64,000 nt of DNA from Streptomyces davaonensis JCM 4913 (GCF_000349325.1 NC_020504.1:3568053-3632052); one strand, 5' to 3'; counted from the stretch's first letter, positions 54,207 to 62,537 are shown. Made by a program: numbers and translations. Notes: generated by a model not told the origin, from the sequence alone.

Positions 54207-55566
54207 TCTTCCCCGGAAGGCGGTCACCCGGACCGCCAAGCTCGCCGCGCTCCCGCTCGGCTTCGCCGGACGGGCGACCTGGGGACTGGGCAAGCGAATC
54301 GTGGGCGAGTCCGCGGAACTCGTCGGCAGAGAGCTTCAGCAGCGCACCGCCGAGCAGATGTTCAAGGTGCTCGGTGAGCTCAAGGGCGGCGCGATGAAGT
54401 TCGGGCAGGCCCTGTCCGTCTTCGAGTCCGCGCTGCCCGAGGAGGTGGCCGGCCCCTACCGGGCGGCGCTGACCAAGCTCCAGGAGGCGGCGCCGCCGAT
54501 GCCGACCCGCACGGTGCACGCGGTGCTCGCCGAGCGGCTCGGTGAGGACTGGCGCGAGCTGTTCGTCGAGTTCGACGACAAGCCCGCCGCCGCGGCCTCC
54601 ATCGGCCAGGTGCACCGGGCGGTGTGGCAGGACGGCCGCGCGGTGGCGGTCAAGGTCCAGTACCCGGGCGCCGGTGAGGCCTTGCTCTCCGACCTCACCC
54701 AACTCAGCCGCTTCGCCCGTCTGCTGGGCCCGCTGGTCCCCGGCATGGACATCAAGCCGCTGATCACCGAGCTCAAGGACCGGGTCTCGGAGGAGCTGGA
54801 CTACGCCCTGGAGGCCCAGGCCCAGCAGGTCCACGCGGAGGAGTTCGCGGACGACCCGGACGTCGTGGTGCCCGCAGTGGTCCATGAGTGCGACCAGGTC
54901 CTGGTCACCGAGTGGATCGACGGCATCCCCCTGTCGGAGATCATCAACGACGGCACCGAGGAGCAGCGCGACCGCGCCGGCCAGCTGCTGGCCCGCTTCC
55001 TCTTCTCCGGCCCGGCCCGCACCGGACTGCTCCACGCCGATCCGCACCCGGGCAACTTCCGTCTGCTGCCCGGCGGCCCGCACGACGAGGAGGAGTGGAA
55101 GCTGGGTGTCCTGGACTTCGGCACGGTCGACCGGCTCCCCGGCGGACTGCCCACTCCGATCGGCGAGTCACTGCGCATGACCCTCGACGGCGACGCGGAG
55201 TCGGTCTACGAACTGCTGTGCCGGGAGGGCTTCGTCAAGGAGTCCATAGAGCTGGACCCGGACGCCGTCCTGGACTATCTGCTGCCGATCATCGAACCGG
55301 CCCAGGTCGACGCGTTCACCTTCACCCGGGGCTGGATGCGCAGCCAGGCGGCCCGCGTCGCCGACCCGCGCTCCCCCGCCTACCAGCTCGGCAAGCAGCT
55401 CAATCTGCCGCCCGCCTACCTGCTGATACACCGGGTGACGCTCAGCACCATCGGTGTCCTGTGCCAGCTGGGGGCCACGGTCCGGCTGCGCGAGGAGCTG
55501 GAGGAGTGGCTGCCCGGCTTCGTGCTGGAGGAGGAGACCGAGGAGGAGTCGGTCGCGGAGGCGTGA
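54199..55566 (+). CDS. ABC1/UbiB-family kinase, second copy
   Basis: 455 aa, same family as the kinase at 17921 but only distantly similar. Motifs: KGGAMKFGQALS (KxGQ), AAAASIGQVHRAV, VAVKVQYPG (Lys), HADPHPGNFR and LDFGTVDRL with a true DFG. A GGAGG ribosome site precedes ATG 54199, which lies inside the end of the ThiF-like gene, so they are coupled. The C-terminus ends in an acidic EEETEEESVAE tail. Probable membrane-linked ATPase of unknown target. Convergent with a small zinc-ribbon gene. Confidence 0.9.
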   Translation: MSDLPRKAVTRTAKLAALPLGFAGRATWGLGKRIVGESAELVGRELQQRTAEQMFKVLGELKGGAMKFGQALSVFESALPEEVAGPYRAALTKLQEAAPPMPTRTVHAVLAERLGEDWRELFVEFDDKPAAAASIGQVHRAVWQDGRAVAVKVQYPGAGEALLSDLTQLSRFARLLGPLVPGMDIKPLITELKDRVSEELDYALEAQAQQVHAEEFADDPDVVVPAVVHECDQVLVTEWIDGIPLSEIINDGTEEQRDRAGQLLARFLFSGPARTGLLHADPHPGNFRLLPGGPHDEEEWKLGVLDFGTVDRLPGGLPTPIGESLRMTLDGDAESVYELLCREGFVKESIELDPDAVLDYLLPIIEPAQVDAFTFTRGWMRSQAARVADPRSPAYQLGKQLNLPPAYLLIHRVTLSTIGVLCQLGATVRLREELEEWLPGFVLEEETEEESVAEA

Positions 55567-55605
55567 GCCCCCTCGGGGTGGCCTGGGCCTCGCGGTGGCC
55601 TGGGC

Positions 55606-55815
55606 CTACCACCAGGCCGAGTCCAGTCGCCCCTCGATCGCCCTGAGGTTCTGCCGGGAGCAGGCGTCGCAGAAGTAGCGGCGCTCGCCGTTCTCCACGG
55701 AACAGGTCCAGGTGGGCTTCGGACCGTCCGAGGTGGCGCCGCAGCCGGCGCACACCAGGGGCTGCCGTTCCGGTGCGGAGTCGGCGTCGTCACTGCCTCC
55801 GGGAAGACTCGTCAC
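55606..55815 (-). CDS. Small zinc-ribbon protein
   Basis: 69 aa with two CxxC pairs (VCAGCGATS and FCDACSRQN) about 25 residues apart, separated by WTCSVENGERRYF, a compact zinc-ribbon. The GTG at 55815 is inferred from context (VTSLPGGSDD). It is conserved among Streptomyces as far as I remember; function unknown, possibly a nucleic acid or protein interaction module. Convergent with the ABC1 gene; the stop-to-stop distance is 39 nt. Confidence 0.75.
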   Translation of the reverse strand: MTSLPGGSDDADSAPERQPLVCAGCGATSDGPKPTWTCSVENGERRYFCDACSRQNLRAIEGRLDSAWW

Positions 55816-55860
55816 CCAGTGACGATAACGCCGCCGCCGAGGCGCCCGCGCGCGCAACGC

Positions 55861-55902
55861 ACCGCGGGGGCCGGTCCGTTCGAACGGACCGGCCCCCGCG
55901 GT
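55861..55902. terminator. 42-nt perfect palindrome downstream of the wblC unit
   Basis: Each 21-nt half is the exact reverse complement of the other (starts ACCGCGGGGG, centre TTCGAA). Lies between the zinc-ribbon gene and the wblC partner gene; acts as terminator for the wblC transcript. Confidence 0.8.
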
Positions 55903-55952
55903 GGGAGCTGATTCCTCCCGGATCGGGAGGCCGGTGCTACTGACCGGGTCGA

Positions 55953-56276
55953 TTACTGCATGACCGCCATGGCGATCGCGCGACGGGCGCGCAGCGAGGC
56001 ACGCTCGGCGCGGCGCTGCATACGCCGCGCGGTCACCAGGCGCAGCGCCCGGCGTTCCCGCTCGGCCTCATGCAGGCGCTCGTGCATATGCGCACGGGCC
56101 AGGGCTTCTGGGATGAGTTGCATTTCGCGGGTCCTGTTCTGGCGCGAGTCGATCACGCCGGTGGTGGTGAAGTCTTCAGGCGTCGCGCCTGCGAGCTCGT
56201 TGATGGACGGCTTCATCGGGGCCTGCTTCTTGGGGTCGTGCGTGAGGGGGCGGTCGATCGTTCCTGCGGTGTTCAT
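55953..56276 (-). CDS. wblC-linked Arg-rich small protein, unknown function
   Basis: 107 aa, no family recognised. N-terminal half is polar (MNTAGTIDRPLTHDPKKQAP, NELAGATPEDFTTTGV); the C-terminal half is a long helix very rich in Arg, Ala and Glu (HERLHEAERERRALRLVTAR then RRMQRRAERASLRARRA), possibly a nucleic-acid or ribosome-binding coiled segment. ATG 56276 overlaps the wblC stop (56273-56276), so it is co-translated with wblC. Its product therefore accumulates in the same conditions as WblC, which suggests a role in the antibiotic stress response; this is inference. Confidence 0.75.
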   Translation of the reverse strand: MNTAGTIDRPLTHDPKKQAPMKPSINELAGATPEDFTTTGVIDSRQNRTREMQLIPEALARAHMHERLHEAERERRALRLVTARRMQRRAERASLRARRAIAMAVMQ

Positions 56277-56641
56277 GCCGTGACCGGGTTCTTGCGCGGG
56301 CGACCACGCGGCCGCTTCCGGGCGACGACGACACCCTGGACGAACAGCTCGCCACCCCAGACGCCCCAGGGCTCACGCCGCTCCTTGGCGCCGGCGAGGC
56401 AGGCCTCCATCAGCGGGCAGGTGCGGCAGAGGGACTTGGCGTACTCGACGTCCGCCGGCGACTCGGCGAAGAAGACCTCCGGGTCGTAGGAGCGGCAGGG
56501 GACGGGTACGCCGAGGTTCTCGATGGCGTCGTCGAGCGCGGTGAGCGCGGTGAGCGGGGTCAAGGTGGAGTCCTCCGTGAGGCCGGGCGGGGGGATCGTT
56601 TCGGAAGGCGGTACGGACGGGGCGTGCGCTTCGAGTTGCAC
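56273..56641 (-). CDS. wblC: WhiB-family iron-sulfur regulator WblC (WhiB7)
   Basis: 122 aa. The four [4Fe-4S] cysteines are Cys49, Cys72, Cys75 and Cys81 (LCRTCPLMEAC). The GVWGG turn is at 93-97 and a C-terminal AT-hook RGRPRK is at 112-117, which distinguishes the WhiB7/WblC subgroup. It binds the housekeeping sigma factor and activates intrinsic resistance to ribosome-targeting antibiotics. GTG 56641 with a GAGGAA ribosome site. The leader is about 600 nt and shows an AT-rich autoregulated promoter, a leader ORF and an attenuator-like hairpin. uvrD2 lies upstream on the same strand. Confidence 0.96.
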   Translation of the reverse strand: MQLEAHAPSVPPSETIPPPGLTEDSTLTPLTALTALDDAIENLGVPVPCRSYDPEVFFAESPADVEYAKSLCRTCPLMEACLAGAKERREPWGVWGGELFVQGVVVARKRPRGRPRKNPVTA

Positions 56642-56758
56642 GGTTCGTCTTCCTCGTCTGGTCGTTCCGGTCGGGTTGGACCGGGTGGCGGCTGGTACCG
56701 GGTTCTTTTCTTGTCCCGAGGCCCCTTCGCTCCGTCGTCCCCGTTCGGGGAAAACAGA

Positions 56759-56793
56759 AGGGCCGCGGATCCCGGATGGGGTTCCGCGGCCCT
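56759..56793 (-). terminator. Attenuator-like terminator in the wblC leader
   Basis: In the wblC direction: AGGGCCGCGGA stem (11 bp, perfect) with TCCGCGGCCCT, followed by TCTGTTTTCC. This is an intrinsic terminator placed 118 nt before wblC and 21 nt after the leader ORF stop, the layout expected for ribosome-linked attenuation. Confidence 0.75.
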
Positions 56794-56814
56794 GAAGGCG
56801 CCGGCCTGAGTCGA

Positions 56815-57144
56815 TCAGGCTGGATCACTCCAGGGTTCTGGCCCACGGAAGGCCCACATCTGGTGGTGCTGCGTCGTCTGCTTCCGGAATCCGGCACCGG
56901 TCGCCGTAAAGGCATAGGCCTTGGCCTGTGCCACTACTGCCGCTTCCAGTGCCTTGGTCGGTCGCTCATCGCGCTCACTGACGGGAAGACCCGCCAGAGA
57001 CACGGGGGACGCCGGACGGACGGCACGGATGCCGGACAGACCGGTGCCCTGGTTCGAGGCGCCGAGCATGCACAGGGAGGCGACGACCGAGGGATCGGTC
57101 ATTTTCACGGTGCTGACAATCGAGCTGGTGTTGATGCTGATCAC
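56815..57144 (-). CDS. Leader ORF upstream of wblC
   Basis: 109 codons starting GTG with a GAGGAGG ribosome site 8-9 nt upstream. The first ~45 codons are strongly G/C at third positions (VISINTSSIVSTVKMTDPSVVASL), so they look translated; the end is less clearly coding. It is not recognised as a protein family. A second short frame, ATG 57197 region to TGA overlapping this GTG (MDWFIPVPIDAERR, 17 aa), could be a leader peptide. If translated, this ORF could sense ribosome stalling by antibiotics and control the terminator at 56759. The stretch 56642-57260 holds only this leader. Confidence 0.55.
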   Translation of the reverse strand: MISINTSSIVSTVKMTDPSVVASLCMLGASNQGTGLSGIRAVRPASPVSLAGLPVSERDERPTKALEAAVVAQAKAYAFTATGAGFRKQTTQHHQMWAFRGPEPWSDPA

Positions 57145-57255
57145 TGGACTCGCCTCCTCTCGGCGTCTATGGGGACTGGGATGAACCAGTCCATCGGGTA
57201 TGCAAGTACAACACGGAATCGGGGCCTCAGGAAGGCCCGCGTTTCCGTGCTTTAG

Positions 57256-57297
57256 AACCTATGGGGATTGCTGGGGCATGCGCAAACTATTTTTTCG
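57256..57297 (-). promoter_or_regulatory. wblC promoter with AT-rich WblC-binding element
   Basis: Minus strand: AAAAAATAG AT-rich element (57286-57297), -35 TTGCGC (57285-57280), 18-bp spacer and -10 TAGGTT (57261-57256). An AT-rich stretch directly upstream of the -35 is the known signature of WhiB7/WblC-activated promoters, including its own. Confidence 0.7.
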
Positions 57298-57308
57298 ACG
57301 AGTTCGTA

Positions 57309-59507
57309 TCAGTCCCCGTCTTCCTGTCCCCCGGGCTGCCGACCTGCGCAGATGGCCAGGACATCGGCTCCGTAGCGGTTGAGCTTGCGGACGCCGACGC
57401 CGGGGATCCGCGCGAGGTCGCCCTCCTCGTCGGGGCTCGACTCGGCGATCGCCATCAGCGTCTTGTCGGTGAAGACGCAGAAGGCGGGCTGCCCACTGCG
57501 CTGCGCCTGCTCCGCACGCCACTCCCGGAGCCGCTCGTACAGTCCCTCGTCCATGTCGGAGGGGCAGTCGTCGCAGCGCATCAGCTTCATCTCGCCGGCG
57601 TCGGTGAGGGTGCGGCCGCAGACCCGGCAGCGGGCGACGGTGCGCTGGGTGCGGCGCGGGGCGGCGGCGCCCGGTCTGCTGGTCCAGCCGCGCTCGACGC
57701 CGCCGCTGCGGCCCGCGACGGTGCGCCCGGCGGTACCGGTGGAGCCGGGGCGCAGCCCGTCCAGGAAGCGGCTCGGGCGGCGGTTGGGGCGGCCGCCGGG
57801 TGAGCGGGAGAGGGACCAGGAGACATGGAGGTGCTCGCGGGCGCGGGTGACGCCGACATAGAGGAGTCGGCGCTCCTCCTCGATCTGCTCGTCGGTCTTT
57901 GCGTAGGTGATCGGCATCATTCCCTCGGCGACCCCGACGAGGAAGACGACGTCCCACTCCAGGCCCTTGGTCGAGTGCAGAGAGGCGAGGGTGACGCCCT
58001 GGACGGTGGGGGCGTGCTGGGCGTTGGCCCGCTCGTCGAGCTCGGCGACAAGGTCACCGAGGGTGGCGCCGGGTCGGGCGGCGGCGAAGTCGTGGGCGAG
58101 GTTGACCAGGGCGGCCAGTGACTCCCAGCGCTCTCTGACCGCGCCGGAGCCGGCCGGCGGCTCGGACGTCCAGCCCTCCCCGGAGAGCACGGCACGGACC
58201 TGGGAGGGCAGGTCGACCGCGTCGTCGAGGAGGGAGTCGTTGCCGCCGAAGCGGGCCGCTCCGCGCAGGGCGATCCCGGCCTTGCGCACTTCGGGACGGT
58301 CGAAGAAGCGCTCCGCCCCGCGCAGCTGATAGGGGATCCCGGCGTCGGCGAGGGCCTGCTCGTAGGTCTCGGACTGGGAGTTGGTGCGGAACAGGATGGC
58401 GATCTCGCTGGCCGGGATCCCGGAGTCGAGCAGCTCACGGATGCGCCGGGCGGCGCCCTCGGCCTCGGCGGGCTCGTCGGTGTACTCGGTGTAGCCGGGC
58501 TCGGGGCCCGTCTCGCGCTGGGAGATCAGCTCCAGGCGGTGGTCGGCGGCGCGGCCGCTGGCCTGGGCGAGGAGGCCGTTGGCGAGGTGGACGACCTGGG
58601 GGGTGGAGCGGTAGTCGCGGACCAGCTTGACGACGGTGGCCCCGGGGTGGCGGGTGCGGAAGTCGAGCAGATGGTCGGGAGTTGCTCCCGTGAACGAGTA
58701 GATCGTCTGGCTGGCGTCGCCGACCACGCACAGGTTGTCGCGGTCGCCGAGCCACAGTTCCAGCAGACGTTGCTGGAGCGGGCTGACGTCCTGGTACTCG
58801 TCGACCACGAAGTGCTGGTACTGGGAGCGGACTTGTTCCGCGATGTCATGACGGTCCTGGAGGATCGCCACGGTCAGCAGCAGCACGTCCTCGAAGTCGA
58901 TGACGCCGCGCTCCCGCTTGAGGTCCTCGTACGCGGAGTAGAGCTGGGCGATCTCGGCCGGGTCGCGGGGGGCCTCGCGGCCCGCCTTGGCGGCGGCGAG
59001 CGTGTAGTCGGCGGGGACGGTCTGGGTGACCTTGGCCCATTCGATCTCGCCGGTGGTGTCGCGCAGCTCACCCCGGTCGAGACGGATCCGGCACGCGGCG
59101 GCCGCGTCCGCGACGAGCTGGATCTTGCGGTCCACGAGCCGGGGCATGGAGCCACCGACAGCTTTCGGCCAGAAATACTGGAGCTGACGCAGGGCCGCCG
59201 AGTGGAAGGTCCGGGCCTGGACCCCGGCGGCGCCGAGCTGACGCAGTCGGCCGCGCATCTCTCCGGCGGCCCGGTTGGTGAAGGTGACGGCCAGCACACT
59301 GGAGGGCTGGAGGATCCCGGCGCGCACTCCGTAGGCGATGCGGTGGGTGATCGCCCGGGTCTTGCCCGTACCGGCTCCGGCCAGCACGCACACCGGGCCG
59401 TGCAGGGCGGTGGCCACCTCGCGCTGCTCGGGGTCGAGCCCGTCGAGCACCGCGTCGGCCGAGTCCGGTACCTGCGGGAAGAGCGGGGAGTGCGTTGCTG
59501 CTGTCAC
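57309..59507 (-). CDS. uvrD2: UvrD2-like ATP-dependent DNA helicase
   Basis: 732 aa SF1A helicase. Walker A LAGAGTGKTRAITHRIA (44-50), motif II VVDEYQDVSP, motif III VGDASQTIYSFTGA, motif V LHSTKGLEWDVVF, motif VI LLYVGVTRAREHL. The C-terminus has a tetracysteine zinc site (CRVCGRTL and RCDDCPSD) followed by an HRDC domain (LYERLREWRAEQAQRSGQPA). This layout is that of mycobacterial UvrD2. Start: GTG 59507 (VTAATHSPLF). It reads towards the wblC promoter and is divergent from the mycoredoxin gene. Confidence 0.93.
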   Translation of the reverse strand: MTAATHSPLFPQVPDSADAVLDGLDPEQREVATALHGPVCVLAGAGTGKTRAITHRIAYGVRAGILQPSSVLAVTFTNRAAGEMRGRLRQLGAAGVQARTFHSAALRQLQYFWPKAVGGSMPRLVDRKIQLVADAAAACRIRLDRGELRDTTGEIEWAKVTQTVPADYTLAAAKAGREAPRDPAEIAQLYSAYEDLKRERGVIDFEDVLLLTVAILQDRHDIAEQVRSQYQHFVVDEYQDVSPLQQRLLELWLGDRDNLCVVGDASQTIYSFTGATPDHLLDFRTRHPGATVVKLVRDYRSTPQVVHLANGLLAQASGRAADHRLELISQRETGPEPGYTEYTDEPAEAEGAARRIRELLDSGIPASEIAILFRTNSQSETYEQALADAGIPYQLRGAERFFDRPEVRKAGIALRGAARFGGNDSLLDDAVDLPSQVRAVLSGEGWTSEPPAGSGAVRERWESLAALVNLAHDFAAARPGATLGDLVAELDERANAQHAPTVQGVTLASLHSTKGLEWDVVFLVGVAEGMMPITYAKTDEQIEEERRLLYVGVTRAREHLHVSWSLSRSPGGRPNRRPSRFLDGLRPGSTGTAGRTVAGRSGGVERGWTSRPGAAAPRRTQRTVARCRVCGRTLTDAGEMKLMRCDDCPSDMDEGLYERLREWRAEQAQRSGQPAFCVFTDKTLMAIAESSPDEEGDLARIPGVGVRKLNRYGADVLAICAGRQPGGQEDGD

Positions 59508-59616
59508 ACCGCCATGCTGCCAGGTCGCCGGAGACGGGTGAGCCGGTTGTCCACAGGCAGGGCCTCGCAGTCGTACTAATGCGGCAGGCGTCACGTCGGA
59601 GGGGATACCCCCGGCG

Positions 59617-59643
59617 GGAATGGTGGGCCGGGTCGCGTACGTT
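59617..59643 (+). promoter_or_regulatory. SigR-type promoter of mycoredoxin
   Basis: GGAAT (59617-59621), 19-bp spacer, GTT (59641-59643), within the GGAAT-N18/19-GTT SigR consensus. The transcript would start near 59650, about 43 nt before the ATG at 59693. This links the gene to the sigR regulon in this window. Confidence 0.8.
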
Positions 59644-59692
59644 CCCTCCTCGGACGACCCGGTCCCCGAGCCATCGAAGGAGCGCGCGAGAC

Positions 59693-59935
59693 ATGCAGGG
59701 CACTGTGACGATGTACAGCACCACCTGGTGCGGCTACTGCCAGCGACTGAAGAAGCAGCTGGACCGCGAGGGCATCGCGTACACCGAGATCAACATCGAG
59801 CAGGACCCGGATTCCGCGGCGTTCGTCGAGAAGGCCAATGGCGGAAACCAGACGGTCCCGACCGTGCTCTTCGCGGACGGCTCGACGCTGACCAACCCCT
59901 CGCTGGCTCAGGTCAAGCAGAAGATCGCGGTCTGA
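59693..59935 (+). CDS. mrx: Mycoredoxin (glutaredoxin-like, mycothiol-dependent)
   Basis: 80 aa, glutaredoxin fold. The active site is TWCGYCQ (CxxC) in MYSTTWCGYC, followed by NQTVPTVLFADG with the cis-Pro (TVP). It reduces mycothiol-mixed disulfides in actinobacteria. ATG 59693 fits the short mycoredoxin size. A SigR-type promoter lies just upstream, so it is induced by disulfide stress. A 15-bp hairpin ends the gene. Divergent from uvrD2, as in mycobacteria. Confidence 0.95.
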   Translation: MQGTVTMYSTTWCGYCQRLKKQLDREGIAYTEINIEQDPDSAAFVEKANGGNQTVPTVLFADGSTLTNPSLAQVKQKIAV

Positions 59936-59958
59936 CCGGCACGCTGTCCGGCGCTTTC

Positions 59959-59994
59959 GGAAGGCGGTTCCCCAGATGCGGGGAACCGCCTTCC
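59959..59994. terminator. Bidirectional terminator between mrx and nudC
   Basis: Perfect 15-bp stem (59959-59973 with 59980-59994), 6-nt loop, between convergent genes. Confidence 0.85.
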
Positions 59995-60013
59995 GGCGTT
60001 TCAGGCGCGTGCG

Positions 60014-60958
60014 TCAGATGAAGTGCCGGGTCGGCAGCGGCTTGCCGTACCAGAGCTCGATCAGCCGGGCCGCGATCGAGATGCCGTAGGGCGGGAGCAC
60101 CTCGCCGGATTCGAAGGCGGCGCCCAGTTCGTCTCGGGAGAACCAGCGGGCCTCGTGGATCTCGTCGCCGTCGACGTCGACCTCGGTGGAGGTGGCGCGG
60201 GCCATGAAGCCGAGCATCAGGCTGGACGGGAAGGGCCACGGCTGGCTGGCGACGTACTCGACCCGGCCGACGGTGATGCCGGCCTCCTCGAAGACCTCGC
60301 GGCGCACCGTCTGCTCGATGGACTCGCCGGGCTCGACGAAGCCGGCGAGCGTGGAGAAGCGGCCCTCGGGCCAGTGCACCTGGCGGCCCAGCAGGATGCG
60401 GTCGTCCTCGTCGGTGACGGCCATGATCACGGCCGGGTCGGTGCGCGGGTAGTGCTCTCCGCCGCAGGCCTGGCATCGGCGGATGTGTCCGGCCGCCGCG
60501 ATGACGGTGCGCTCGCCGCAGCGGGAGCAGAAGCGGTGGGTGCGCTGCCAGTTCTCCAGGCCGACCGCGTGCACCATCAGGCCGACGTCGCGCGGGGACA
60601 GCAGCAGGCCCGCCTCGCGCAGTCCGGCCGGGCGCGCGGACTGGTCGATCCGGCCGGGCAGGGCGTCCTTCTGGAGCGCGAAGTAGCTGACGCCGTCCTC
60701 GTCGATGCCGAGGAAGTAGCGGTGCGCCTCGGTGAGAGGGGCCTCGAAGGAGGGGGTCATGACGAGTTCGGTACGGCCGTCCGCCGTCTCGTCGATCAGG
60801 ACCTGGCCGCCGGAGACCACGAAGCAGCGGGTCGTGGGGTGGCTCCATGCCGCCGCCAGCCATGCCTCGTCGAGGCGGTGGTGGGCGGCTCGGTCGATGC
60901 CGCTCGGGGCGGTGAGCGAGATGGGGCGGTCGGCGGTGTGGTCGGTCCAGGTGGTCAC
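60014..60958 (-). CDS. nudC: NAD(+) diphosphatase / RNA deNADding enzyme
   Basis: 314 aa. Zinc ribbon FCSRCGE and RRCQACGG, the Nudix box FVEPGESIEQ plus RREVFEEAGI, and the NudC-specific SQPWPFPSSLML motif are all present. It hydrolyses NAD(H) and removes NAD caps from RNA. GTG 60958 (VTTWTDHT) is preferred; a TTG at 60970 with a GGGGGAG ribosome site is the alternative. Convergent with mrx and separated from it by a strong hairpin. Confidence 0.93.
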   Translation of the reverse strand: MTTWTDHTADRPISLTAPSGIDRAAHHRLDEAWLAAAWSHPTTRCFVVSGGQVLIDETADGRTELVMTPSFEAPLTEAHRYFLGIDEDGVSYFALQKDALPGRIDQSARPAGLREAGLLLSPRDVGLMVHAVGLENWQRTHRFCSRCGERTVIAAAGHIRRCQACGGEHYPRTDPAVIMAVTDEDDRILLGRQVHWPEGRFSTLAGFVEPGESIEQTVRREVFEEAGITVGRVEYVASQPWPFPSSLMLGFMARATSTEVDVDGDEIHEARWFSRDELGAAFESGEVLPPYGISIAARLIELWYGKPLPTRHFI

Positions 60959-61114
60959 GGGTGCTTCCAACTCCCCCGGTGGAACGGTTGGTTTCGGCGG
61001 ACGATTCAGCGGGACGTAGGACGGGAGGGGACCGGGTCCGGCGCGGTGGGACGGTGCGGGGCGGCTCTATCAGTGTGCCCCGCGCGTGGTCCCGCTCCGG
61101 ACCGAACAGCGTGC

Positions 61115-62527
61115 TCAGGGCGCATGGCGCCAGTTCTCGGCGAGGTCCCCCCACAGGTACGCGGTGGTCTCGACGCCCTTGAGCAGGAGGTCCAGCTCGA
61201 CCTTCTCGTTCGGCGCGTGCCAGCCGTCGGAGGGGACCGAGATGCCCAGGAAGAGCACGGCGGCGCCGAGGACCTCCTGGAGGACGGCGGCCGGTCCTGA
61301 ACCGCCCTCACGGGTGTAGCCGACGGGCCTGTCGAAGGCGCGGCCCATGGCGCGGGCCACGGACCGCAGGGCGGGGTGGTCCAGCGGCGTCAGGCACGGG
61401 CGCGTGGCCGGGCCGAAGACGACCTCGCAGCGGATTCCGGCGGGCGCCTGCTCGGCGGCCCAGGCCCGGACGACCTTCTCGATGTGCTCGGGCTCCTGGC
61501 CCGCGACCATGCGGAAGGAGAGCTTCATCATGGCGCCGGCGGGGATGATCGTCTTGCTGCCGGGGCCCTGGTAGCCGCCGCCGATGCCGTTGACCTCGGC
61601 GGTGGGGCGGGCCCAGACGCGTTCCAGGGTGGTGTACCCGGCCTCGCCGTGGGTGGCGTGCGACTTGGCGGTGCGCAGCCAGCTCTGCTCGTCGAACGGC
61701 AGGTCGGCGAAGAGCTGCCGCTCGCGGTCGGTCAGCTCGACGATGCCGTCGTAGAAGCCGGGGATCGCCACGCGCCCGTGCTCGTCGTGCAGGGCGGCGA
61801 CCAGGCGGGCGGCCGCGGTTGCCGGGTTGGGCACGGCACCGCCGAAGGAGCCGGAGTGGATGTCCTGGTCGGGGCCGTACAGCCGGATCTCGCACTCGGT
61901 GAGGCCCCGCATGCCCGTGCACACGGTGGGGGTGTCCTCGGACCACATGCCGGTGTCGGAGACGATCACCGCGTCGGCGGCCAGCCGGTCGACGCGCTCC
62001 TCGACGAGGGTCTGGAAGTGCGGCGAGCCGGACTCCTCCTCGCCCTCGATGAGCAGCTTCAGGTTGACGGCCGGGGCCGTGCGGCCGGTCGCGGCGAGGT
62101 GGGCGCGGACGCCGAGTGTGTGGAAGAACACCTGGCCCTTGTCGTCGGCCGCCCCGCGCGCGTAGAGACGGTTTTCGCGGACGACGGGCTCGAAGGGGTC
62201 GCTGTCCCAGCCGTCCTCGCGGGCGGCGGGCTGCACGTCGTGATGACCGTAGACCAGGACCGTGGGCGCTTCGGGGTCGCCGGAGGGCCACTCGGCGAAG
62301 ACGGCCGGGGCGCCCTGGGTCGGCCAGATCTCCACGGTCGGGAAGCCGGTCTCGGTGAGCTTGGCGGCGAGCCAGTCGGCGCTGCGCAGTACGTCGGGCG
62401 CGTGGTCGGGCTGGGCCGACACGGAGGGGATGCGCAGCCATGCGGCAAGGTCGTCGAGGAAGGCGGCGCGGTGCTGCTCGATGTACGTACGGACGTCGCT
62501 GACGACGCTGTCAACGGGATGGCTCAT
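61115..62527 (-). CDS. M20-family dipeptidase
   Basis: 470 aa zinc aminopeptidase/dipeptidase. Metal ligand motifs are VYGHHDVQP, ARGAADDKGQ, LIEGEEESGSPH (catalytic and bridging Glu) and a C-terminal HAPNEKV. The lid domain is the usual dimerisation part, with IHSGSFGGAVPNP. Active on small peptides; the specific substrate is unknown. ATG 62527 gives MSHPVDSVV. It starts 10 nt after the AdnB-like gene on the same strand, so they are probably co-transcribed. Confidence 0.92.
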   Translation of the reverse strand: MSHPVDSVVSDVRTYIEQHRAAFLDDLAAWLRIPSVSAQPDHAPDVLRSADWLAAKLTETGFPTVEIWPTQGAPAVFAEWPSGDPEAPTVLVYGHHDVQPAAREDGWDSDPFEPVVRENRLYARGAADDKGQVFFHTLGVRAHLAATGRTAPAVNLKLLIEGEEESGSPHFQTLVEERVDRLAADAVIVSDTGMWSEDTPTVCTGMRGLTECEIRLYGPDQDIHSGSFGGAVPNPATAAARLVAALHDEHGRVAIPGFYDGIVELTDRERQLFADLPFDEQSWLRTAKSHATHGEAGYTTLERVWARPTAEVNGIGGGYQGPGSKTIIPAGAMMKLSFRMVAGQEPEHIEKVVRAWAAEQAPAGIRCEVVFGPATRPCLTPLDHPALRSVARAMGRAFDRPVGYTREGGSGPAAVLQEVLGAAVLFLGISVPSDGWHAPNEKVELDLLLKGVETTAYLWGDLAENWRHAP

Positions 62528-62537
62528 GGTCACGAGC

